DNA of 64,000 nt, from contig NZ_NBXB01000021.1 of NCBI RefSeq assembly GCF_003399635.1, positions 22,215 through 86,214 of the forward strand. Direction: 5' to 3'. Each line of letters starts with the position of its first letter. The first letter of the stretch is position 1. The position numbers were made by a program, and so were the translations under genes. Source of the stretch: Subtercola boreus (GTDB lineage: Bacteria; Actinomycetota; Actinomycetes; Actinomycetales; Microbacteriaceae). Of this stretch, positions 33,976-45,824 are shown piece after piece. The notes under the pieces were generated by a model. The model was not told where the DNA came from, ran no database searches, and saw only the letters and a list, made by a program, of their open reading frames with translations.

Positions 33976-35358
33976 GTGATAGATCTGTCTGAACGTGTCG
34001 TCGAAGCTGAAGCATCGGTCATCGACGGTCTCGACAACTGGCGGGGCCTCGTGGCCAAGCAGCAGCCCGAATGGCCGGATCGCGGCGCGGTCGAAGCCGC
34101 CTCGGCGCAGCTGTCGAAGTTCCCGCCGCTGGTGTTCGCCGGTGAGGTGGACACGCTCCGCGACCGCCTCGCCACGGCCGCCTCGGGCCAGGCTTTCCTT
34201 CTGCAGGGCGGCGACTGCGCCGAGACCTACGCTGGTGCGACCGCCGACCAGATCCGCAACCGTATCAAGACGGTGCTGCAGATGGCGGTCGTTCTCACCT
34301 ACGGTGCCTCCATGCCCGTCATCAAGATGGGCCGGATGGCCGGGCAGTTCGCGAAGCCCCGGTCGAGCGACACCGAGACACGGGGCGGCGTGACGCTGCC
34401 CGCCTACCGCGGTGACATCGTGAACGGCTACGACTTCACGCCGGAATCCCGCACGCCCGATCCCGCGCGGCTCGTCGAGGGATACCACACCTCCGCGTCG
34501 ACGCTGAACCTGATCCGGGCCTTCACGCAGGGCGGTTTCGCCGACCTTCGCGAGGTGCACCACTGGAACAAGGGGTTCACGTCGAACCCGGCGAACGCCC
34601 GCTACGAAGACCTGGCGCGGGAGATCGACCGCGCCATCCGGTTCATGATCGCGTGCGGCGCCGACTTCGAGGCGCTGAAGCGCACCGAGTTCTACACGGC
34701 GCACGAGGCGCTGCTGTTCGACTACGAGCGGCCGATGACGCGCATCGACTCGCGCACGGGCACGCCCTACAACACGTCGAGCCACTTCCAGTGGATCGGG
34801 GAGCGCACGCGCGACCTCGACGGTGCGCACATCGACTTCCTCTCGCGGGTTCGGAACCCGATCGGCGTCAAGCTCGGGCCGTCGACGTCGCCCGACGACA
34901 TGATGCGGCTGATCGACAAGCTCGACCCTGCCCGTGAGCCCGGTCGCCTGACGTTCATCACCCGCATGGGTGCCGGGAAGATCCGGGATGCCCTGCCGCC
35001 GCTGCTCGAAGCGATCAAGGCCTCGGAGGCCACACCCCTCTGGGTGACGGACCCGATGCACGGCAACGGCCTCACCACCCCCAACGGCTACAAGACCCGC
35101 CGTTTCGACGACGTTGTCGACGAGGTCAAGGGCTTCTTCGAGGCCCACCGCGCTGCGGGAACGCACCCGGGCGGCATCCACGTGGAGCTCACGGGTGACG
35201 ATGTCACCGAGTGTCTCGGCGGCTCGGAGCACATCGACGAGGCGACCCTCTCGACCCGATACGAGTCGCTCTGCGACCCGCGGCTGAACCACATGCAGTC
35301 GCTGGAGCTGGCGTTCCTGGTGGCGGAGGAGCTCCGCGGGGCGAAGCTGCCCCTGTAG
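33976..35358 (+). CDS. aroG: Class II 3-deoxy-7-phosphoheptulonate synthase
   Basis: A ~460-residue enzyme condensing phosphoenolpyruvate and erythrose 4-phosphate, the first step to aromatic amino acids. Class II features: the metal Cys in LLQGGDCAETY, KPRSSDTETRGG, WIGERTRDLDGAHIDFLSRV, GVKLGPSTSPDDM and THPGGIHVELTGDDVTECLG. GTG at 33976 has GAGAAAAG upstream and gives the family length; a longer start, GTG at 33925 overlapping the plsC stop, would add 17 residues (VNGPRADLWAKFEKSVV). Homologue of Rv2178c, keeping synteny with the adjacent kinase gene. Confidence 0.93.
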   Translation: MIDLSERVVEAEASVIDGLDNWRGLVAKQQPEWPDRGAVEAASAQLSKFPPLVFAGEVDTLRDRLATAASGQAFLLQGGDCAETYAGATADQIRNRIKTVLQMAVVLTYGASMPVIKMGRMAGQFAKPRSSDTETRGGVTLPAYRGDIVNGYDFTPESRTPDPARLVEGYHTSASTLNLIRAFTQGGFADLREVHHWNKGFTSNPANARYEDLAREIDRAIRFMIACGADFEALKRTEFYTAHEALLFDYERPMTRIDSRTGTPYNTSSHFQWIGERTRDLDGAHIDFLSRVRNPIGVKLGPSTSPDDMMRLIDKLDPAREPGRLTFITRMGAGKIRDALPPLLEAIKASEATPLWVTDPMHGNGLTTPNGYKTRRFDDVVDEVKGFFEAHRAAGTHPGGIHVELTGDDVTECLGGSEHIDEATLSTRYESLCDPRLNHMQSLELAFLVAEELRGAKLPL

Positions 35359-35390
35359 CTCAAGCCCGCCGCGCTGCTCGTCCGTCCGCA

Positions 35391-35449
35391 CCGAATGCGC
35401 TGGGTAGAACCGCGGCGCCAGGCGCGATGGTCTGGCCGAGCGCATTCCG
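35391..35449. terminator. Long hairpin between aroG and the PASTA kinase gene
   Basis: Arms CCGAATGCGCT (35391-35401) and AGCGCATTCCG (35439-35449; 10/11 pairs) enclose an inner perfect GCGCC-A-GGCGC (35415-35425). It lies between convergent genes; there is no T-run. Probable bidirectional transcription end. Confidence 0.45.
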
Positions 35450-35510
35450 TGGCGACTGCGTCGACGCGAGTGGTGTCCGGAAAGCGCGCGGTAGGCGCGG
35501 GGGAGCCGGG

Positions 35511-37970
<2,460 letters not shown>

Positions 37971-38093
37971 GCCCCGATTGTAAATCCAAGAACGCGCCGA
38001 TCCCTGTATCGACATAGCCCGAGCCGATACCGCTACCGAATCGAGATTTCAAGGGATTGTCGCCTAGGACCGTCGCCGTGCCATCCTTGACGG

Positions 38094-38435
38094 GTGAGTG
38101 AGACTTCTGACGGCCGCATCTGGCTGAGCGTTCCCGACCTCGCCGACCGGTTCGGCACCACCATCAGCAAGGTACGGAAGCTCATCGAGGAGCGTTCCCT
38201 GCTCGCGACCCGCCGGGACGGCATCCTGTCGGTTCCGGAGGTCTTCATCGTCGACAACGCCCCGATGAGCGAGCTGAAGGGCACGATCATCGTGCTGAAC
38301 GACAGCGGCTTCTCGAACGACGAAATGATGCAGTGGATGCTCGAACCCGAGGATTCGCTCGGAGTAGCCCCCATCGACGCGCTCCTCGCCGGCCGGAAGG
38401 CCGAGGTGCGCCGCATCGCCCAGGCCCTCGGCTAG
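38094..38435 (+). CDS. Rv2175c-like DNA-binding protein
   Basis: A 113-residue protein with a winged helix-turn-helix (WLSVPDLADRFGTTISKVRK) and a C-terminal helical pair (DSLGVAPIDALLAGRKAEVR). It matches Rv2175c, a PknL substrate whose DNA binding is reduced by N-terminal phosphorylation. Divergent from the kinase gene as in mycobacteria. Start GTG at 38094 follows a 123-bp intergenic region. Ends 16 bp from the convergent polyprenyl synthetase. Confidence 0.8.
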   Translation: MSETSDGRIWLSVPDLADRFGTTISKVRKLIEERSLLATRRDGILSVPEVFIVDNAPMSELKGTIIVLNDSGFSNDEMMQWMLEPEDSLGVAPIDALLAGRKAEVRRIAQALG

Positions 38436-38451
38436 AGCTCGGCGTCACGCC

Positions 38452-39582
38452 TCAGGCGTCGCGCTGGGTGATGGCGCGGGCCAGGGCCGCGAGCTCGATC
38501 CTGGCGGGCTCCGCGAGGGGCGCAGCCGCCAGCGCTGAAAGCGCGTCGTCGGTGTGCCGGGCGATCAGCGACTCGACGCGGTCGGCTGCCCCGCTGTCGG
38601 AGATGGTCGCCTGAAGGGTCGAGATCTGCTCCGGCGTGAGGTCGGGGTCGCCGAGCATCTCGTCGAAGATGCGCCGGCTGCCCGATCCGAGTGTCTGCCG
38701 GGCGAGGGCGATGAGCACGGTGCGCTTGCCTTCCCTCAGATCGTCGCCTGACGGCTTGCCCGTGCGCGCGCTGTCGCCGAAGACACCGAGCAGGTCGTCG
38801 CGCAGCTGGAAGGCGATGCCGAGCGGCAGCCCGAACGCGCGGAGCGCCTCGATCTGGGCACCGGATGCCCCGTGCAGGTGCGCTCCCAGAACGAGCGGAG
38901 CCTCGACGCTGTACTTGGCCGACTTGTAGACGATGACCCGTTCCGCGCGGGGCAGCAGCTCCGCTTCGGCGACGACGGGCCACGCGCTCTCCTCGAGCAC
39001 GTCGAGATATTGGCCGAGTGTCACTTCGACGCGCATCCTGTTGAACTCACGGCGGGTGGATGACCGAGGCCCGGGTTCGAGCGCGTCGAGTGCGTCGCCG
39101 ACCAGCTCGTCGCTCCACGCCAGGAGCAGGTCGCCCATCAGGATGGCGCTGGCGCGGCCGTAGGCCGGAGCGTTGCCGACGAACCCGTTCGAGACGTGCA
39201 GGTCTTCGAACCGCCGGTGCGCCGCGGGCATGCCGCGGCGGGTGTCCGAGTTGTCGATGATGTCGTCGTGCACGAGGGCCGCGGCGTGGAAGAACTCCAG
39301 GGCCGTGCACAACCCGACGAGCGCTCGGAACTCGGTCTCGCCCGGCCCCGAACCGTAGCCCGTGGCCTGCTCGGCGCTCCGGATGTCGGGCTCCAACACT
39401 GATCTCCAGCCCCAATAGCAGAATTGGGCGCGGAACCGCTTGCCTCCGCTGAGAAGATTCCGCGAAAATTCGCCGAAAGGAGTCAATTCGTTCGCGATAG
39501 AGGCGAGAATGGGATCACGGTCAGTGAGGAATTCGACGATGTTGCTGTCGACGAACTTCGTCAGGCGTGTACTTTCAGTCAC
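38452..39582 (-). CDS. Polyprenyl diphosphate synthase (geranylgeranyl type)
   Basis: A 376-residue trans-prenyltransferase extending isopentenyl diphosphate chains. The two aspartate-rich motifs are DDIIDNSDTRRG (first, DDxxD) and QLRDDLLGVFGD (second, DDxxD); the upstream GGKRFRAQFCYWGW loop binds substrate. The chain length is not readable; the homologue beside dcw in mycobacteria is Rv2173 (idsA2). GTG start; it is divergent from the DUF3040 gene. Confidence 0.85.
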   Translation of the reverse strand: MTESTRLTKFVDSNIVEFLTDRDPILASIANELTPFGEFSRNLLSGGKRFRAQFCYWGWRSVLEPDIRSAEQATGYGSGPGETEFRALVGLCTALEFFHAAALVHDDIIDNSDTRRGMPAAHRRFEDLHVSNGFVGNAPAYGRASAILMGDLLLAWSDELVGDALDALEPGPRSSTRREFNRMRVEVTLGQYLDVLEESAWPVVAEAELLPRAERVIVYKSAKYSVEAPLVLGAHLHGASGAQIEALRAFGLPLGIAFQLRDDLLGVFGDSARTGKPSGDDLREGKRTVLIALARQTLGSGSRRIFDEMLGDPDLTPEQISTLQATISDSGAADRVESLIARHTDDALSALAAAPLAEPARIELAALARAITQRDA

Positions 39583-39695
39583 GCGCCTAGCCTAGCTACG
39601 ATCGCGGCAGTATCATTTGACGGCGCGGTACCATTCGGACCGCTCCCACACTGAGCTGCGTACTACGGTCGATACCGAACCTAGAGGTGAATGAA

Positions 39696-40100
39696 ATGCC
39701 GCTTTCGGAGCAAGAGCAGAAGCTCCTCGATGAGATGGAGCGCAGTCTCTACCACAACGACGCCGATTTCGTGTCGGCTGTCGGTGCCGGCAGAGGGCGG
39801 CTGAGCTACAGCTCGCTGGTTCTCGGTGTGCTGCTGGCCATCGTCGGGCTCGCCGTCGTGATCGTGGGTGTGGTGATCCACATCCCCCTCATCGGCATCC
39901 TGGGTTTCGCCGTGATGTTCACCGGCGTTCTCGTGGCCCTCCGTCCCACGAAGTCGCTCGGCAGGATGCGCGGCGGGAGTTCCCCCTCCGGTGCCGGCTC
40001 AGCCGGCACGCCCGGGCCGCAACGTGGCACCGCGAATCGCGCAGGCTTCATGGATCGACTGAACGACCGCTGGGACGACCGCAACGACAAGAACGAGTAG
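39696..40100 (+). CDS. DUF3040 membrane protein
   Basis: A 134-residue protein: N-terminal helix PLSEQEQKLLDEMERSLYHN, typical of DUF3040, two membrane helices (YSSLVLGVLLAIVGLAVVIV and LIGILGFAVMFTGVLVAL) and a charged C-terminus (DRLNDRWDDRND). Conserved upstream of mraZ in many actinobacteria, function unknown. ATG at 39696 is 9 bp after an alternative in-frame GTG. A strong intrinsic terminator follows. Confidence 0.85.
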   Translation: MPLSEQEQKLLDEMERSLYHNDADFVSAVGAGRGRLSYSSLVLGVLLAIVGLAVVIVGVVIHIPLIGILGFAVMFTGVLVALRPTKSLGRMRGGSSPSGAGSAGTPGPQRGTANRAGFMDRLNDRWDDRNDKNE

Positions 40101-40133
40101 CACCAGGCACACCCCACAGACGCTCCACAAGTA

Positions 40134-40162
40134 GACCGGCCCACACGGGCCGGTCTTTTTTT
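40134..40162 (+). terminator. Intrinsic terminator after the DUF3040 gene
   Basis: A perfect 9-bp GC stem GACCGGCCC/GGGCCGGTC (40134-40142 and 40147-40155) with a 4-nt loop is followed by seven T residues. It insulates the dcw operon from upstream transcription. Confidence 0.92.
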
Positions 40163-40190
40163 GTGCCCGGATGGAGGGTTCAGCGCGCCA

Positions 40191-40237
40191 GTGGAGGAAA
40201 ACACCAGCAAAGTGGAGGGAAGTGGAGTAACGTGGAG
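40191..40237 (+). promoter_or_regulatory. MraZ box: GTGGAG direct repeats
   Basis: GTGGAG occurs at 40191, 40212, 40222 and 40232. The last three are spaced exactly 10 bp, the one-helical-turn spacing of known MraZ operators upstream of mraZ. MraZ probably represses its own dcw operon here. Confidence 0.85.
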
Positions 40238-40279
40238 CCATACCCGCAGTCTGGCCGGAAATGAGGGGAGTGAAGGAGC

Positions 40280-40711
40280 ATGTTCCTTGGTACCTACACC
40301 CCCAAACTCGACGACAAAGGTCGCATCATCCTCCCGGCCAAGTTCCGCGAAGAACTTTCGAGCGGAGTCGTCATGACCCGTGGGCAGGAACACTGCATCT
40401 ACGTGTTCTCCACGCGGGAATTCGAGTCCGTGCACGAAAAGATCCGCCAGGCTCCCGTGACCGACAAGAAGGCGCGTGACTACCTCCGCGTTTTCCTGTC
40501 CGGCGCGAGTGCGGAAAACCCCGACAGCCAGCACCGGGTCACTGTGCCGGCACCACTTCGCACCTATGCGGGCCTCGACCGCGACCTCGTCGTGATCGGT
40601 GCGGGTTCCCGGGCCGAGATCTGGGACGCAGAGGCCTGGGAGACCTACCTCGCCGAACAGGAAGCCGCCTTCTCCGAGACCGACGAGGAGGTGATCCCGG
40701 GACTCTTCTGA
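40280..40711 (+). CDS. mraZ: Transcriptional regulator MraZ
   Basis: A 143-residue protein with two AbrB-like repeats, each carrying a DxxR-type motif: [17 protein letters not shown] (~10-26) and [15 protein letters not shown] (second half). MraZ forms ring-shaped oligomers that bind the GTGGAG repeats 43 bp upstream and regulate the dcw operon. ATG with GAAGGAG. Confidence 0.97.
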   Translation: MFLGTYTPKLDDKGRIILPAKFREELSSGVVMTRGQEHCIYVFSTREFESVHEKIRQAPVTDKKARDYLRVFLSGASAENPDSQHRVTVPAPLRTYAGLDRDLVVIGAGSRAEIWDAEAWETYLAEQEAAFSETDEEVIPGLF

Positions 40712-40817
40712 TGTTCCGCGCCCCGTGACTCCCAGCCGTTCGCCCTGACACACTTCCCCGGTGCCAGGTCGACTCGGATGGGGATCAGGGGGCACGGCCC
40801 GCCAGCACCCGTCATCC

Positions 40818-41771
40818 ATGGAGATCTCCCGCATCCACACCCCTGTCATGCTCGAACGCTCGATCGACCTGCTCGGCCCGGCCATCGAGGCCCCGGGCGC
40901 CGTGCTCGTCGACGGCACCCTCGGGCTCGGCGGCCACGCCGAAGCCTTCCTCACCCGCTTCCCCCAGCTCACGCTCGTGGGCCTTGACCGCGACCTCGAA
41001 GCGCTTGCGCTGGCCGGCGAGCGGCTCGCTGCGTTCGGCGAGCGGGCGAAGCTGGTGCACTGCCGTTACGACGAGATCCGGGATGCCCTCCACGGGCTCG
41101 GCTACGACACGGTTCAGGGCATCCTGCTCGATCTGGGTGTCTCGTCGATGCAGCTCGACCGTGCCGAGCGCGGTTTCGCGTACTCGAAGGATGCGCCGCT
41201 CGACATGCGGATGGACGGCACGGCAGAGCTGACCGCCGAGGAGATCCTCGCCGAGTACTCCGAGCACGACCTCCGGCGGATCTTCTGGGAGTACGGCGAG
41301 GAGCGGCTGGCCGCACGGTTCGCCCGCCGCATCGTGGAGCGCCGCACCGAGAACCGTCTCGTGCGCTCGGCCCAGCTTGTGGACCTGTTGTCGAAGGCGA
41401 CCCCCGCAGCACTCGCCCGCCAGGGCCACCCGGCCAAGCGGGTCTTCCAGGCCCTCCGCATCGAGGTGAACCAGGAACTGGCCTCGCTCGAGGCTGTCGT
41501 TCCCGCCGCAATCGCTTCGCTGGCACTCGGCGGCCGGATGGTCGTGCTGTCGTACCAGTCGCTCGAAGACCGCATCGTCAAGCGTGCGCTCGCGGCCGCC
41601 ACCACGTCGTCAACTCCGCCCGGCCTGCCGGTGGAGCTACCGGAACACCAGGCGCAGCTGAAGCTGCTCGTTCGTGGCGCCGAGCTCGCCTCCGACGACG
41701 AGAAGGCCGCAAATCCCCGATCCACCCCCGTGCGCCTCCGCGCGGCCGAGCGAGTGAGAGTCGCATCATGA
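40818..41771 (+). CDS. rsmH: 16S rRNA (cytosine(1402)-N(4))-methyltransferase
   Basis: A 317-residue SAM-dependent methyltransferase. SAM motif [15 protein letters not shown], catalytic region [20 protein letters not shown] and PLDMRMD, C-terminal [13 protein letters not shown]. Modifies C1402 of 16S rRNA in the P site. ATG at 40818 is selected since homology begins [12 protein letters not shown]; an upstream GTG frame extension is low complexity. It overlaps ftsL by 4 bp. Confidence 0.95.
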   Translation: MEISRIHTPVMLERSIDLLGPAIEAPGAVLVDGTLGLGGHAEAFLTRFPQLTLVGLDRDLEALALAGERLAAFGERAKLVHCRYDEIRDALHGLGYDTVQGILLDLGVSSMQLDRAERGFAYSKDAPLDMRMDGTAELTAEEILAEYSEHDLRRIFWEYGEERLAARFARRIVERRTENRLVRSAQLVDLLSKATPAALARQGHPAKRVFQALRIEVNQELASLEAVVPAAIASLALGGRMVVLSYQSLEDRIVKRALAAATTSSTPPGLPVELPEHQAQLKLLVRGAELASDDEKAANPRSTPVRLRAAERVRVAS

Positions 41772-42454
41772 CCAGTGTCGCCCCGTCCCGTCCCCGAATC
41801 TCCACAGCCGCCACGGCGGTGGCCGATCCGTATGTCGACCCCTTCGACGATGCGTTCCTCGGCGACTACTCGCCGCTGACGAAACCGAAGTCCCCGTTCA
41901 GCATCGCGGCGCGCGGTGTGCTCCGGAGGCGCAAGCCCAAGCTCGCCTACGCGGCGGTCGTCGTCGTCGGTGTCTTCTCAATCGTCGTGGCGCAGCTGAT
42001 GCTGAGCATCGGCCTGTCGAACGGTGCCTACGAGATCTCGTCGCTCCAGACCGAGCAGAAGGAGATCGACCGCTCCAACAGCGCTCTGTCCGAGCAACTC
42101 GACGGGCTCTCCGCGCCGCAGAGCCTGGCCGCCAGCGCGGAGGCCCTCGGCATGGTCGCCAACGTGCATCCGGCCTACCTGCGGCTCTCCGACGGTGCTG
42201 TGCTCGGCACGCCCACGACGGCGTCGTCGGCGTCCGGTTCGCTCACGAATGGGCAGCCGTCGCTGGTGCCGAACGCGCTGACCGCGGCCGCTGCCTCTGC
42301 TGCTGCGGCAGCGGGCGCCGCCCCGGCTGCCGCGACCGGCACCCCCGCGACCACCGCAGGCACCCCTGTCGGTGCTCCGAGCGCGCCTCCCGCCGCTGCG
42401 GCAGCGGGCGCAGTACCGTGGCAGGGCCAGCTTCCGGCCCCGACGACTCACTGA
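41768..42454 (+). CDS. ftsL: FtsL-like division protein
   Basis: A 228-residue bitopic protein. A cytosolic N-terminus, one membrane helix ([20 protein letters not shown], ~58-78), then an extracellular leucine-zipper-like coiled coil ([20 protein letters not shown]) and a long Ala/Pro/Thr tail (~150-228), which is unusual in length. Position between rsmH and ftsI fits FtsL, which activates FtsWI through FtsQLB. ATGA overlap with rsmH. Confidence 0.75.
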   Translation: MTSVAPSRPRISTAATAVADPYVDPFDDAFLGDYSPLTKPKSPFSIAARGVLRRRKPKLAYAAVVVVGVFSIVVAQLMLSIGLSNGAYEISSLQTEQKEIDRSNSALSEQLDGLSAPQSLAASAEALGMVANVHPAYLRLSDGAVLGTPTTASSASGSLTNGQPSLVPNALTAAAASAAAAAGAAPAAATGTPATTAGTPVGAPSAPPAAAAAGAVPWQGQLPAPTTH

Positions 42455-42480
42455 ACCTCACCCGTTAGGACATCGCAACC

Positions 42481-44262
42481 GTGAGCAGTTCACGCACCAC
42501 ACGCAACCGCGTCGCCGTCTCCATCGTCGTCATCGTCGCCCTTGTCGCCGTGCTGGTGGTGCGTCTGGTCGACATCCAGGTCGTGCAGGCCAGCGACCTG
42601 AACGCCCAGTCGTACGACAAGCTCTCGGTCGGCCAGTCGATCTACGGGCCGCGCGGCGACATCGTCGACGCCAACGGCGCGGTGCTCGCCACCACGGTCA
42701 TCCGGTACAACGTGACGGCCTCGCCGAAGGATGTCGCGGACTACACACCGACCGATCCCACGACCGGTGCCGACCTGCCCGACGTCACCCCGACGGAGGC
42801 TTCGGCGAAGATCGCGGCCATCACCGGCCAGACCGCCGACCAGGTCTACGCGCTGCTGACGGCCGACCGCACCTCGTCGTACGCCATGATCGTCAAGGAT
42901 CTCGACCTCGACAAGTACCGAGCCGTCGTGGCGCTCGCCATCCCGTGGCTCTACTACGAGACCTCTCCCCAGCGCGTCTACCCGAACGGCAGTGTCGCCG
43001 GCAACATCGTGGGATTCATGGGCAACGACGCAAGCGGCGCCCTCACCGGCACAGGGGGCCTCGAGGAGAAGGAGAACCAGTGCCTCGCGGGCTCCGACGG
43101 GCTTCAGACCTACGAGAAGGGCGCTGACGGGGTCGCGATCCCGAACACGACGGTCCTCGACAAGGAACCGGTCGATGGTTCGACCGTCGTGACGACGATC
43201 GACAGCGACCTGTCGTATTACTCGCAGCAGGTGCTCGCCCAGCAGGTGACCGCCACGGGCGCCGAGTGGGGGAGCGTCGTCGTCACCGAGGTGAAGACCG
43301 GCAAGCTGCTCACGGTCGCCCAGTACCCGACACCCGACCCGAACAACCTTGATGCGACACCGGCCAAATATTGGGGCGCCATCGCGTTCTCGAGCCCGTT
43401 CGAGCCCGGCTCGACCTTCAAGGCGGAGTCCGCGGCGACCATCATCGATGCGGGTAAGGGCACACCCAGCACGGGCACGATCGTGCCGCAGCGCTACAAG
43501 ACCCCGGGCGGTGCCGTGATCACCGACGACGAGTCCCACGGTGCCGATCCGATGACGCTCACCGGAATCATCGAGACCTCCTCGAACGTCGGCATCTCGC
43601 TGCTCAGTTCGATGCTGACCGACCAGCAGCGCTACGAGTACATGAAGAAGTTCCACCTCGGTGAGACCAGCGAGGTGAACTTCCCGGGCGAGTCGGAGGG
43701 CACCATCCGCACCCCCGCCGAATGGGACGAGCAGACCCTCTGGAACACCGCCTTCGGCCAGGGTCTCACCACCACGGCCGTGCAGGTCGCCAGCATGTAC
43801 CAGACCCTCGGGAACGGCGGCGTGCGGATGCCCGTCTCCCTCGTCGCAGGCTGCAAGTCGGCCGACGGCACGATGACCGAGACCCCTTCGACCCAGGGTG
43901 AGCAGGTCGTCTCGCAGACCGCTGCGCAGGAGACGGTCAACATGATGCAGAGCGTCGTTTCCGGCGGTTATGCAGCGTCGCTGCTGAAGATCCCGGGCTA
44001 CAACGTGGCCGCGAAGACGGGCACGGCAGAGGTCAGCAACGGCGAGGGAGCCTACGGCGGAGGGTACCTGACGAGCGTCGCGGGCCTCGCCCCGGCAGAG
44101 AACCCGCAGTACGTCGTTTCGGTCAACCTGATGAAGCCGGTTACCATTACTAACGGTTCAGCTGCCGCTCCGGTCTTCCAGAAGATCATGTCGCAGGTGC
44201 TCCAGAAGTACCGTGTGGCGCCTTCGACGGTTCCCGCGGTCGAATACCCGACCAGCTATTGA
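42481..44262 (+). CDS. ftsI: Septal peptidoglycan transpeptidase (PBP2b/FtsI)
   Basis: A 593-residue class B penicillin-binding protein. N-terminal membrane anchor (NRVAVSIVVIVALVAVLVVR), pedestal domain, and a transpeptidase domain with Ser311-X-X-Lys314 (STFK), Ser-Ser-Asn at 367-369 and Lys512-Thr-Gly. It crosslinks septal peptidoglycan with FtsW. No C-terminal PASTA domain. GTG start. Confidence 0.95.
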   Translation: MSSSRTTRNRVAVSIVVIVALVAVLVVRLVDIQVVQASDLNAQSYDKLSVGQSIYGPRGDIVDANGAVLATTVIRYNVTASPKDVADYTPTDPTTGADLPDVTPTEASAKIAAITGQTADQVYALLTADRTSSYAMIVKDLDLDKYRAVVALAIPWLYYETSPQRVYPNGSVAGNIVGFMGNDASGALTGTGGLEEKENQCLAGSDGLQTYEKGADGVAIPNTTVLDKEPVDGSTVVTTIDSDLSYYSQQVLAQQVTATGAEWGSVVVTEVKTGKLLTVAQYPTPDPNNLDATPAKYWGAIAFSSPFEPGSTFKAESAATIIDAGKGTPSTGTIVPQRYKTPGGAVITDDESHGADPMTLTGIIETSSNVGISLLSSMLTDQQRYEYMKKFHLGETSEVNFPGESEGTIRTPAEWDEQTLWNTAFGQGLTTTAVQVASMYQTLGNGGVRMPVSLVAGCKSADGTMTETPSTQGEQVVSQTAAQETVNMMQSVVSGGYAASLLKIPGYNVAAKTGTAEVSNGEGAYGGGYLTSVAGLAPAENPQYVVSVNLMKPVTITNGSAAAPVFQKIMSQVLQKYRVAPSTVPAVEYPTSY

Positions 44263-44278
44263 ACTCGCGAGGAGCCAG

Positions 44279-45820
44279 GTGACGACAGGGGTCTCTGCAG
44301 GGCTGCGGCCCGAACGTCCCGAAGCTCGCCCCGTCTCTGAACTGGCTCGCCAATTCGGTCTCGAGGTGCACGGCGACATCGACGGACTGCTCGTCACCGG
44401 CATCACCCTCTCGTCGAAGACGGTGCTGCCGGGGGACCTCTACGTGGGGTTGGCCGGAGTGCACGCGCATGGCGCCCAGTTCGTGGGCGACGCCCGCGAG
44501 AAGGGCGCTGTCGCGATCGTGACGGATGCCCGGGGGCTCGCCCTCGCCGCGCAGTCGGGGCTGCCCGTGCTGGTCACGAGCGAACCCCGTTCATCCCTCG
44601 GCGCCCTCTCGGCGTGGGTCTACCAGACCGCCGACTACGCGCCCCTCCTCTTCGGTGTCACCGGTACCAACGGCAAGACGAGCGTCGCCTACATCATCGA
44701 GGCGATCCTCCGTCAGCTCGGTGTGCTGGCCGGCCTCAGCACCACCGCCGAGCGGCGGATCGGCGACTGGGCCGTGACGAGCGCCCTCACCACGCCCGAG
44801 GCGACAGAGGTGCACGGCCTGCTCGCCCGGATGCGGGAGGCCGACGCGGAGGCCGTCATCATCGAGACCTCGGCGCAGGCGCTCACCCGCCACCGTGTCG
44901 ACGGCATCGTCTACGACGTCGTGGGGTTCACGAACCTCACGCACGACCACCTCGACGACTACGGCACCATGAGTAAGTACTTCGAAGCGAAGGTTCCCCT
45001 GTTCACGGCCGAGCGGGCGAAGCGCGGGGTCGTCATCAACGACAGCGAGTGGGGCACACGGCTCGCCCGTGCCGCGACCATCCCGGTCACCCAGCTCTCG
45101 ACCTACCCCGGCAAAGCGGCCGACTGGTACGCCGCGATCCTCCGCGAGACGATCGACGAGACCCGGTTCATCCTGAACGGTCCCGACAACCTCTCGATCA
45201 CGACGTCGATCCCGGTTCTCGGCCGACACATGGCCGAGAATGCGGCGCTGGCGCTGGTGATGCTCGTCGAGGCGGGGTACCCGCTCGCCGCTATCGCAGC
45301 GGCCCTCGGCCGTGACGGAGGCATCGACGTCTACATCCCCGGCCGGGCCGAGCGCATCGCGAACTCCGGCCCCGCGGTCTTCATCGACTACGGCCACAGC
45401 CCCGATGCGTTCACCAGCACCCTCGACTCGCTTCGCCGGGTGACGGAAGGTCGCATCATCATGCTCTTCGGCGCGGACGGCGACCGCGACCCGTCGAAGC
45501 GCGTCGAGATGGGCCAGATCGCCGCCCGGCTCTCCGACGCGGTGGTGGTGACCGACTTCCACCCACGGAGCGAGGATCCCGCCGCGATCCGGAAGGTTCT
45601 CGTCGATGCCGCACGCTCGGCTGTGTCCGCACGCGAGCTGTACGAGGTCGCCGACCCGCGCGACGCCTTCCGCAAGGCCCTCTCGATCGCCGGCCCCGGC
45701 GACGCGATCCTCTACGCCGGACCCGGCCACGAGGACTACCACGAGGTAGCCGGCGTACACATTCCCTACTCGGCGAGAGACGACGCCCGTCTCGCGCTCC
45801 ACGAATCCGGATGGCTGTAG
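44279..45820 (+). CDS. murE: UDP-MurNAc-L-Ala-D-Glu ligase MurE with atypical specificity motif
   Basis: A 513-residue Mur ligase adding the third amino acid of the stem peptide. The ATP site is GVTGTNGKTSVAYI; substrate and carbamylated-Lys regions are intact (LTTPEATEVHGLL, NLTHDHLDDYGTM). The motif that selects the amino acid, DNPR in meso-diaminopimelate enzymes and DDPx in many lysine enzymes, reads FHPR here (427-430, within VTDFHPRSEDP). This fits group B peptidoglycan of Microbacteriaceae, where position 3 holds residues such as diaminobutyrate, ornithine, homoserine or lysine (inference). GTG with GAGGAG; 16 bp after ftsI. Confidence 0.92.
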   Translation: MTTGVSAGLRPERPEARPVSELARQFGLEVHGDIDGLLVTGITLSSKTVLPGDLYVGLAGVHAHGAQFVGDAREKGAVAIVTDARGLALAAQSGLPVLVTSEPRSSLGALSAWVYQTADYAPLLFGVTGTNGKTSVAYIIEAILRQLGVLAGLSTTAERRIGDWAVTSALTTPEATEVHGLLARMREADAEAVIIETSAQALTRHRVDGIVYDVVGFTNLTHDHLDDYGTMSKYFEAKVPLFTAERAKRGVVINDSEWGTRLARAATIPVTQLSTYPGKAADWYAAILRETIDETRFILNGPDNLSITTSIPVLGRHMAENAALALVMLVEAGYPLAAIAAALGRDGGIDVYIPGRAERIANSGPAVFIDYGHSPDAFTSTLDSLRRVTEGRIIMLFGADGDRDPSKRVEMGQIAARLSDAVVVTDFHPRSEDPAAIRKVLVDAARSAVSARELYEVADPRDAFRKALSIAGPGDAILYAGPGHEDYHEVAGVHIPYSARDDARLALHESGWL

Positions 45821-45824
45821 AACC

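Noticed and set aside
40761..40817. Upstream GTG start for rsmH
   Set aside because: The added residues are low complexity; homology starts at the ATG at 40818.
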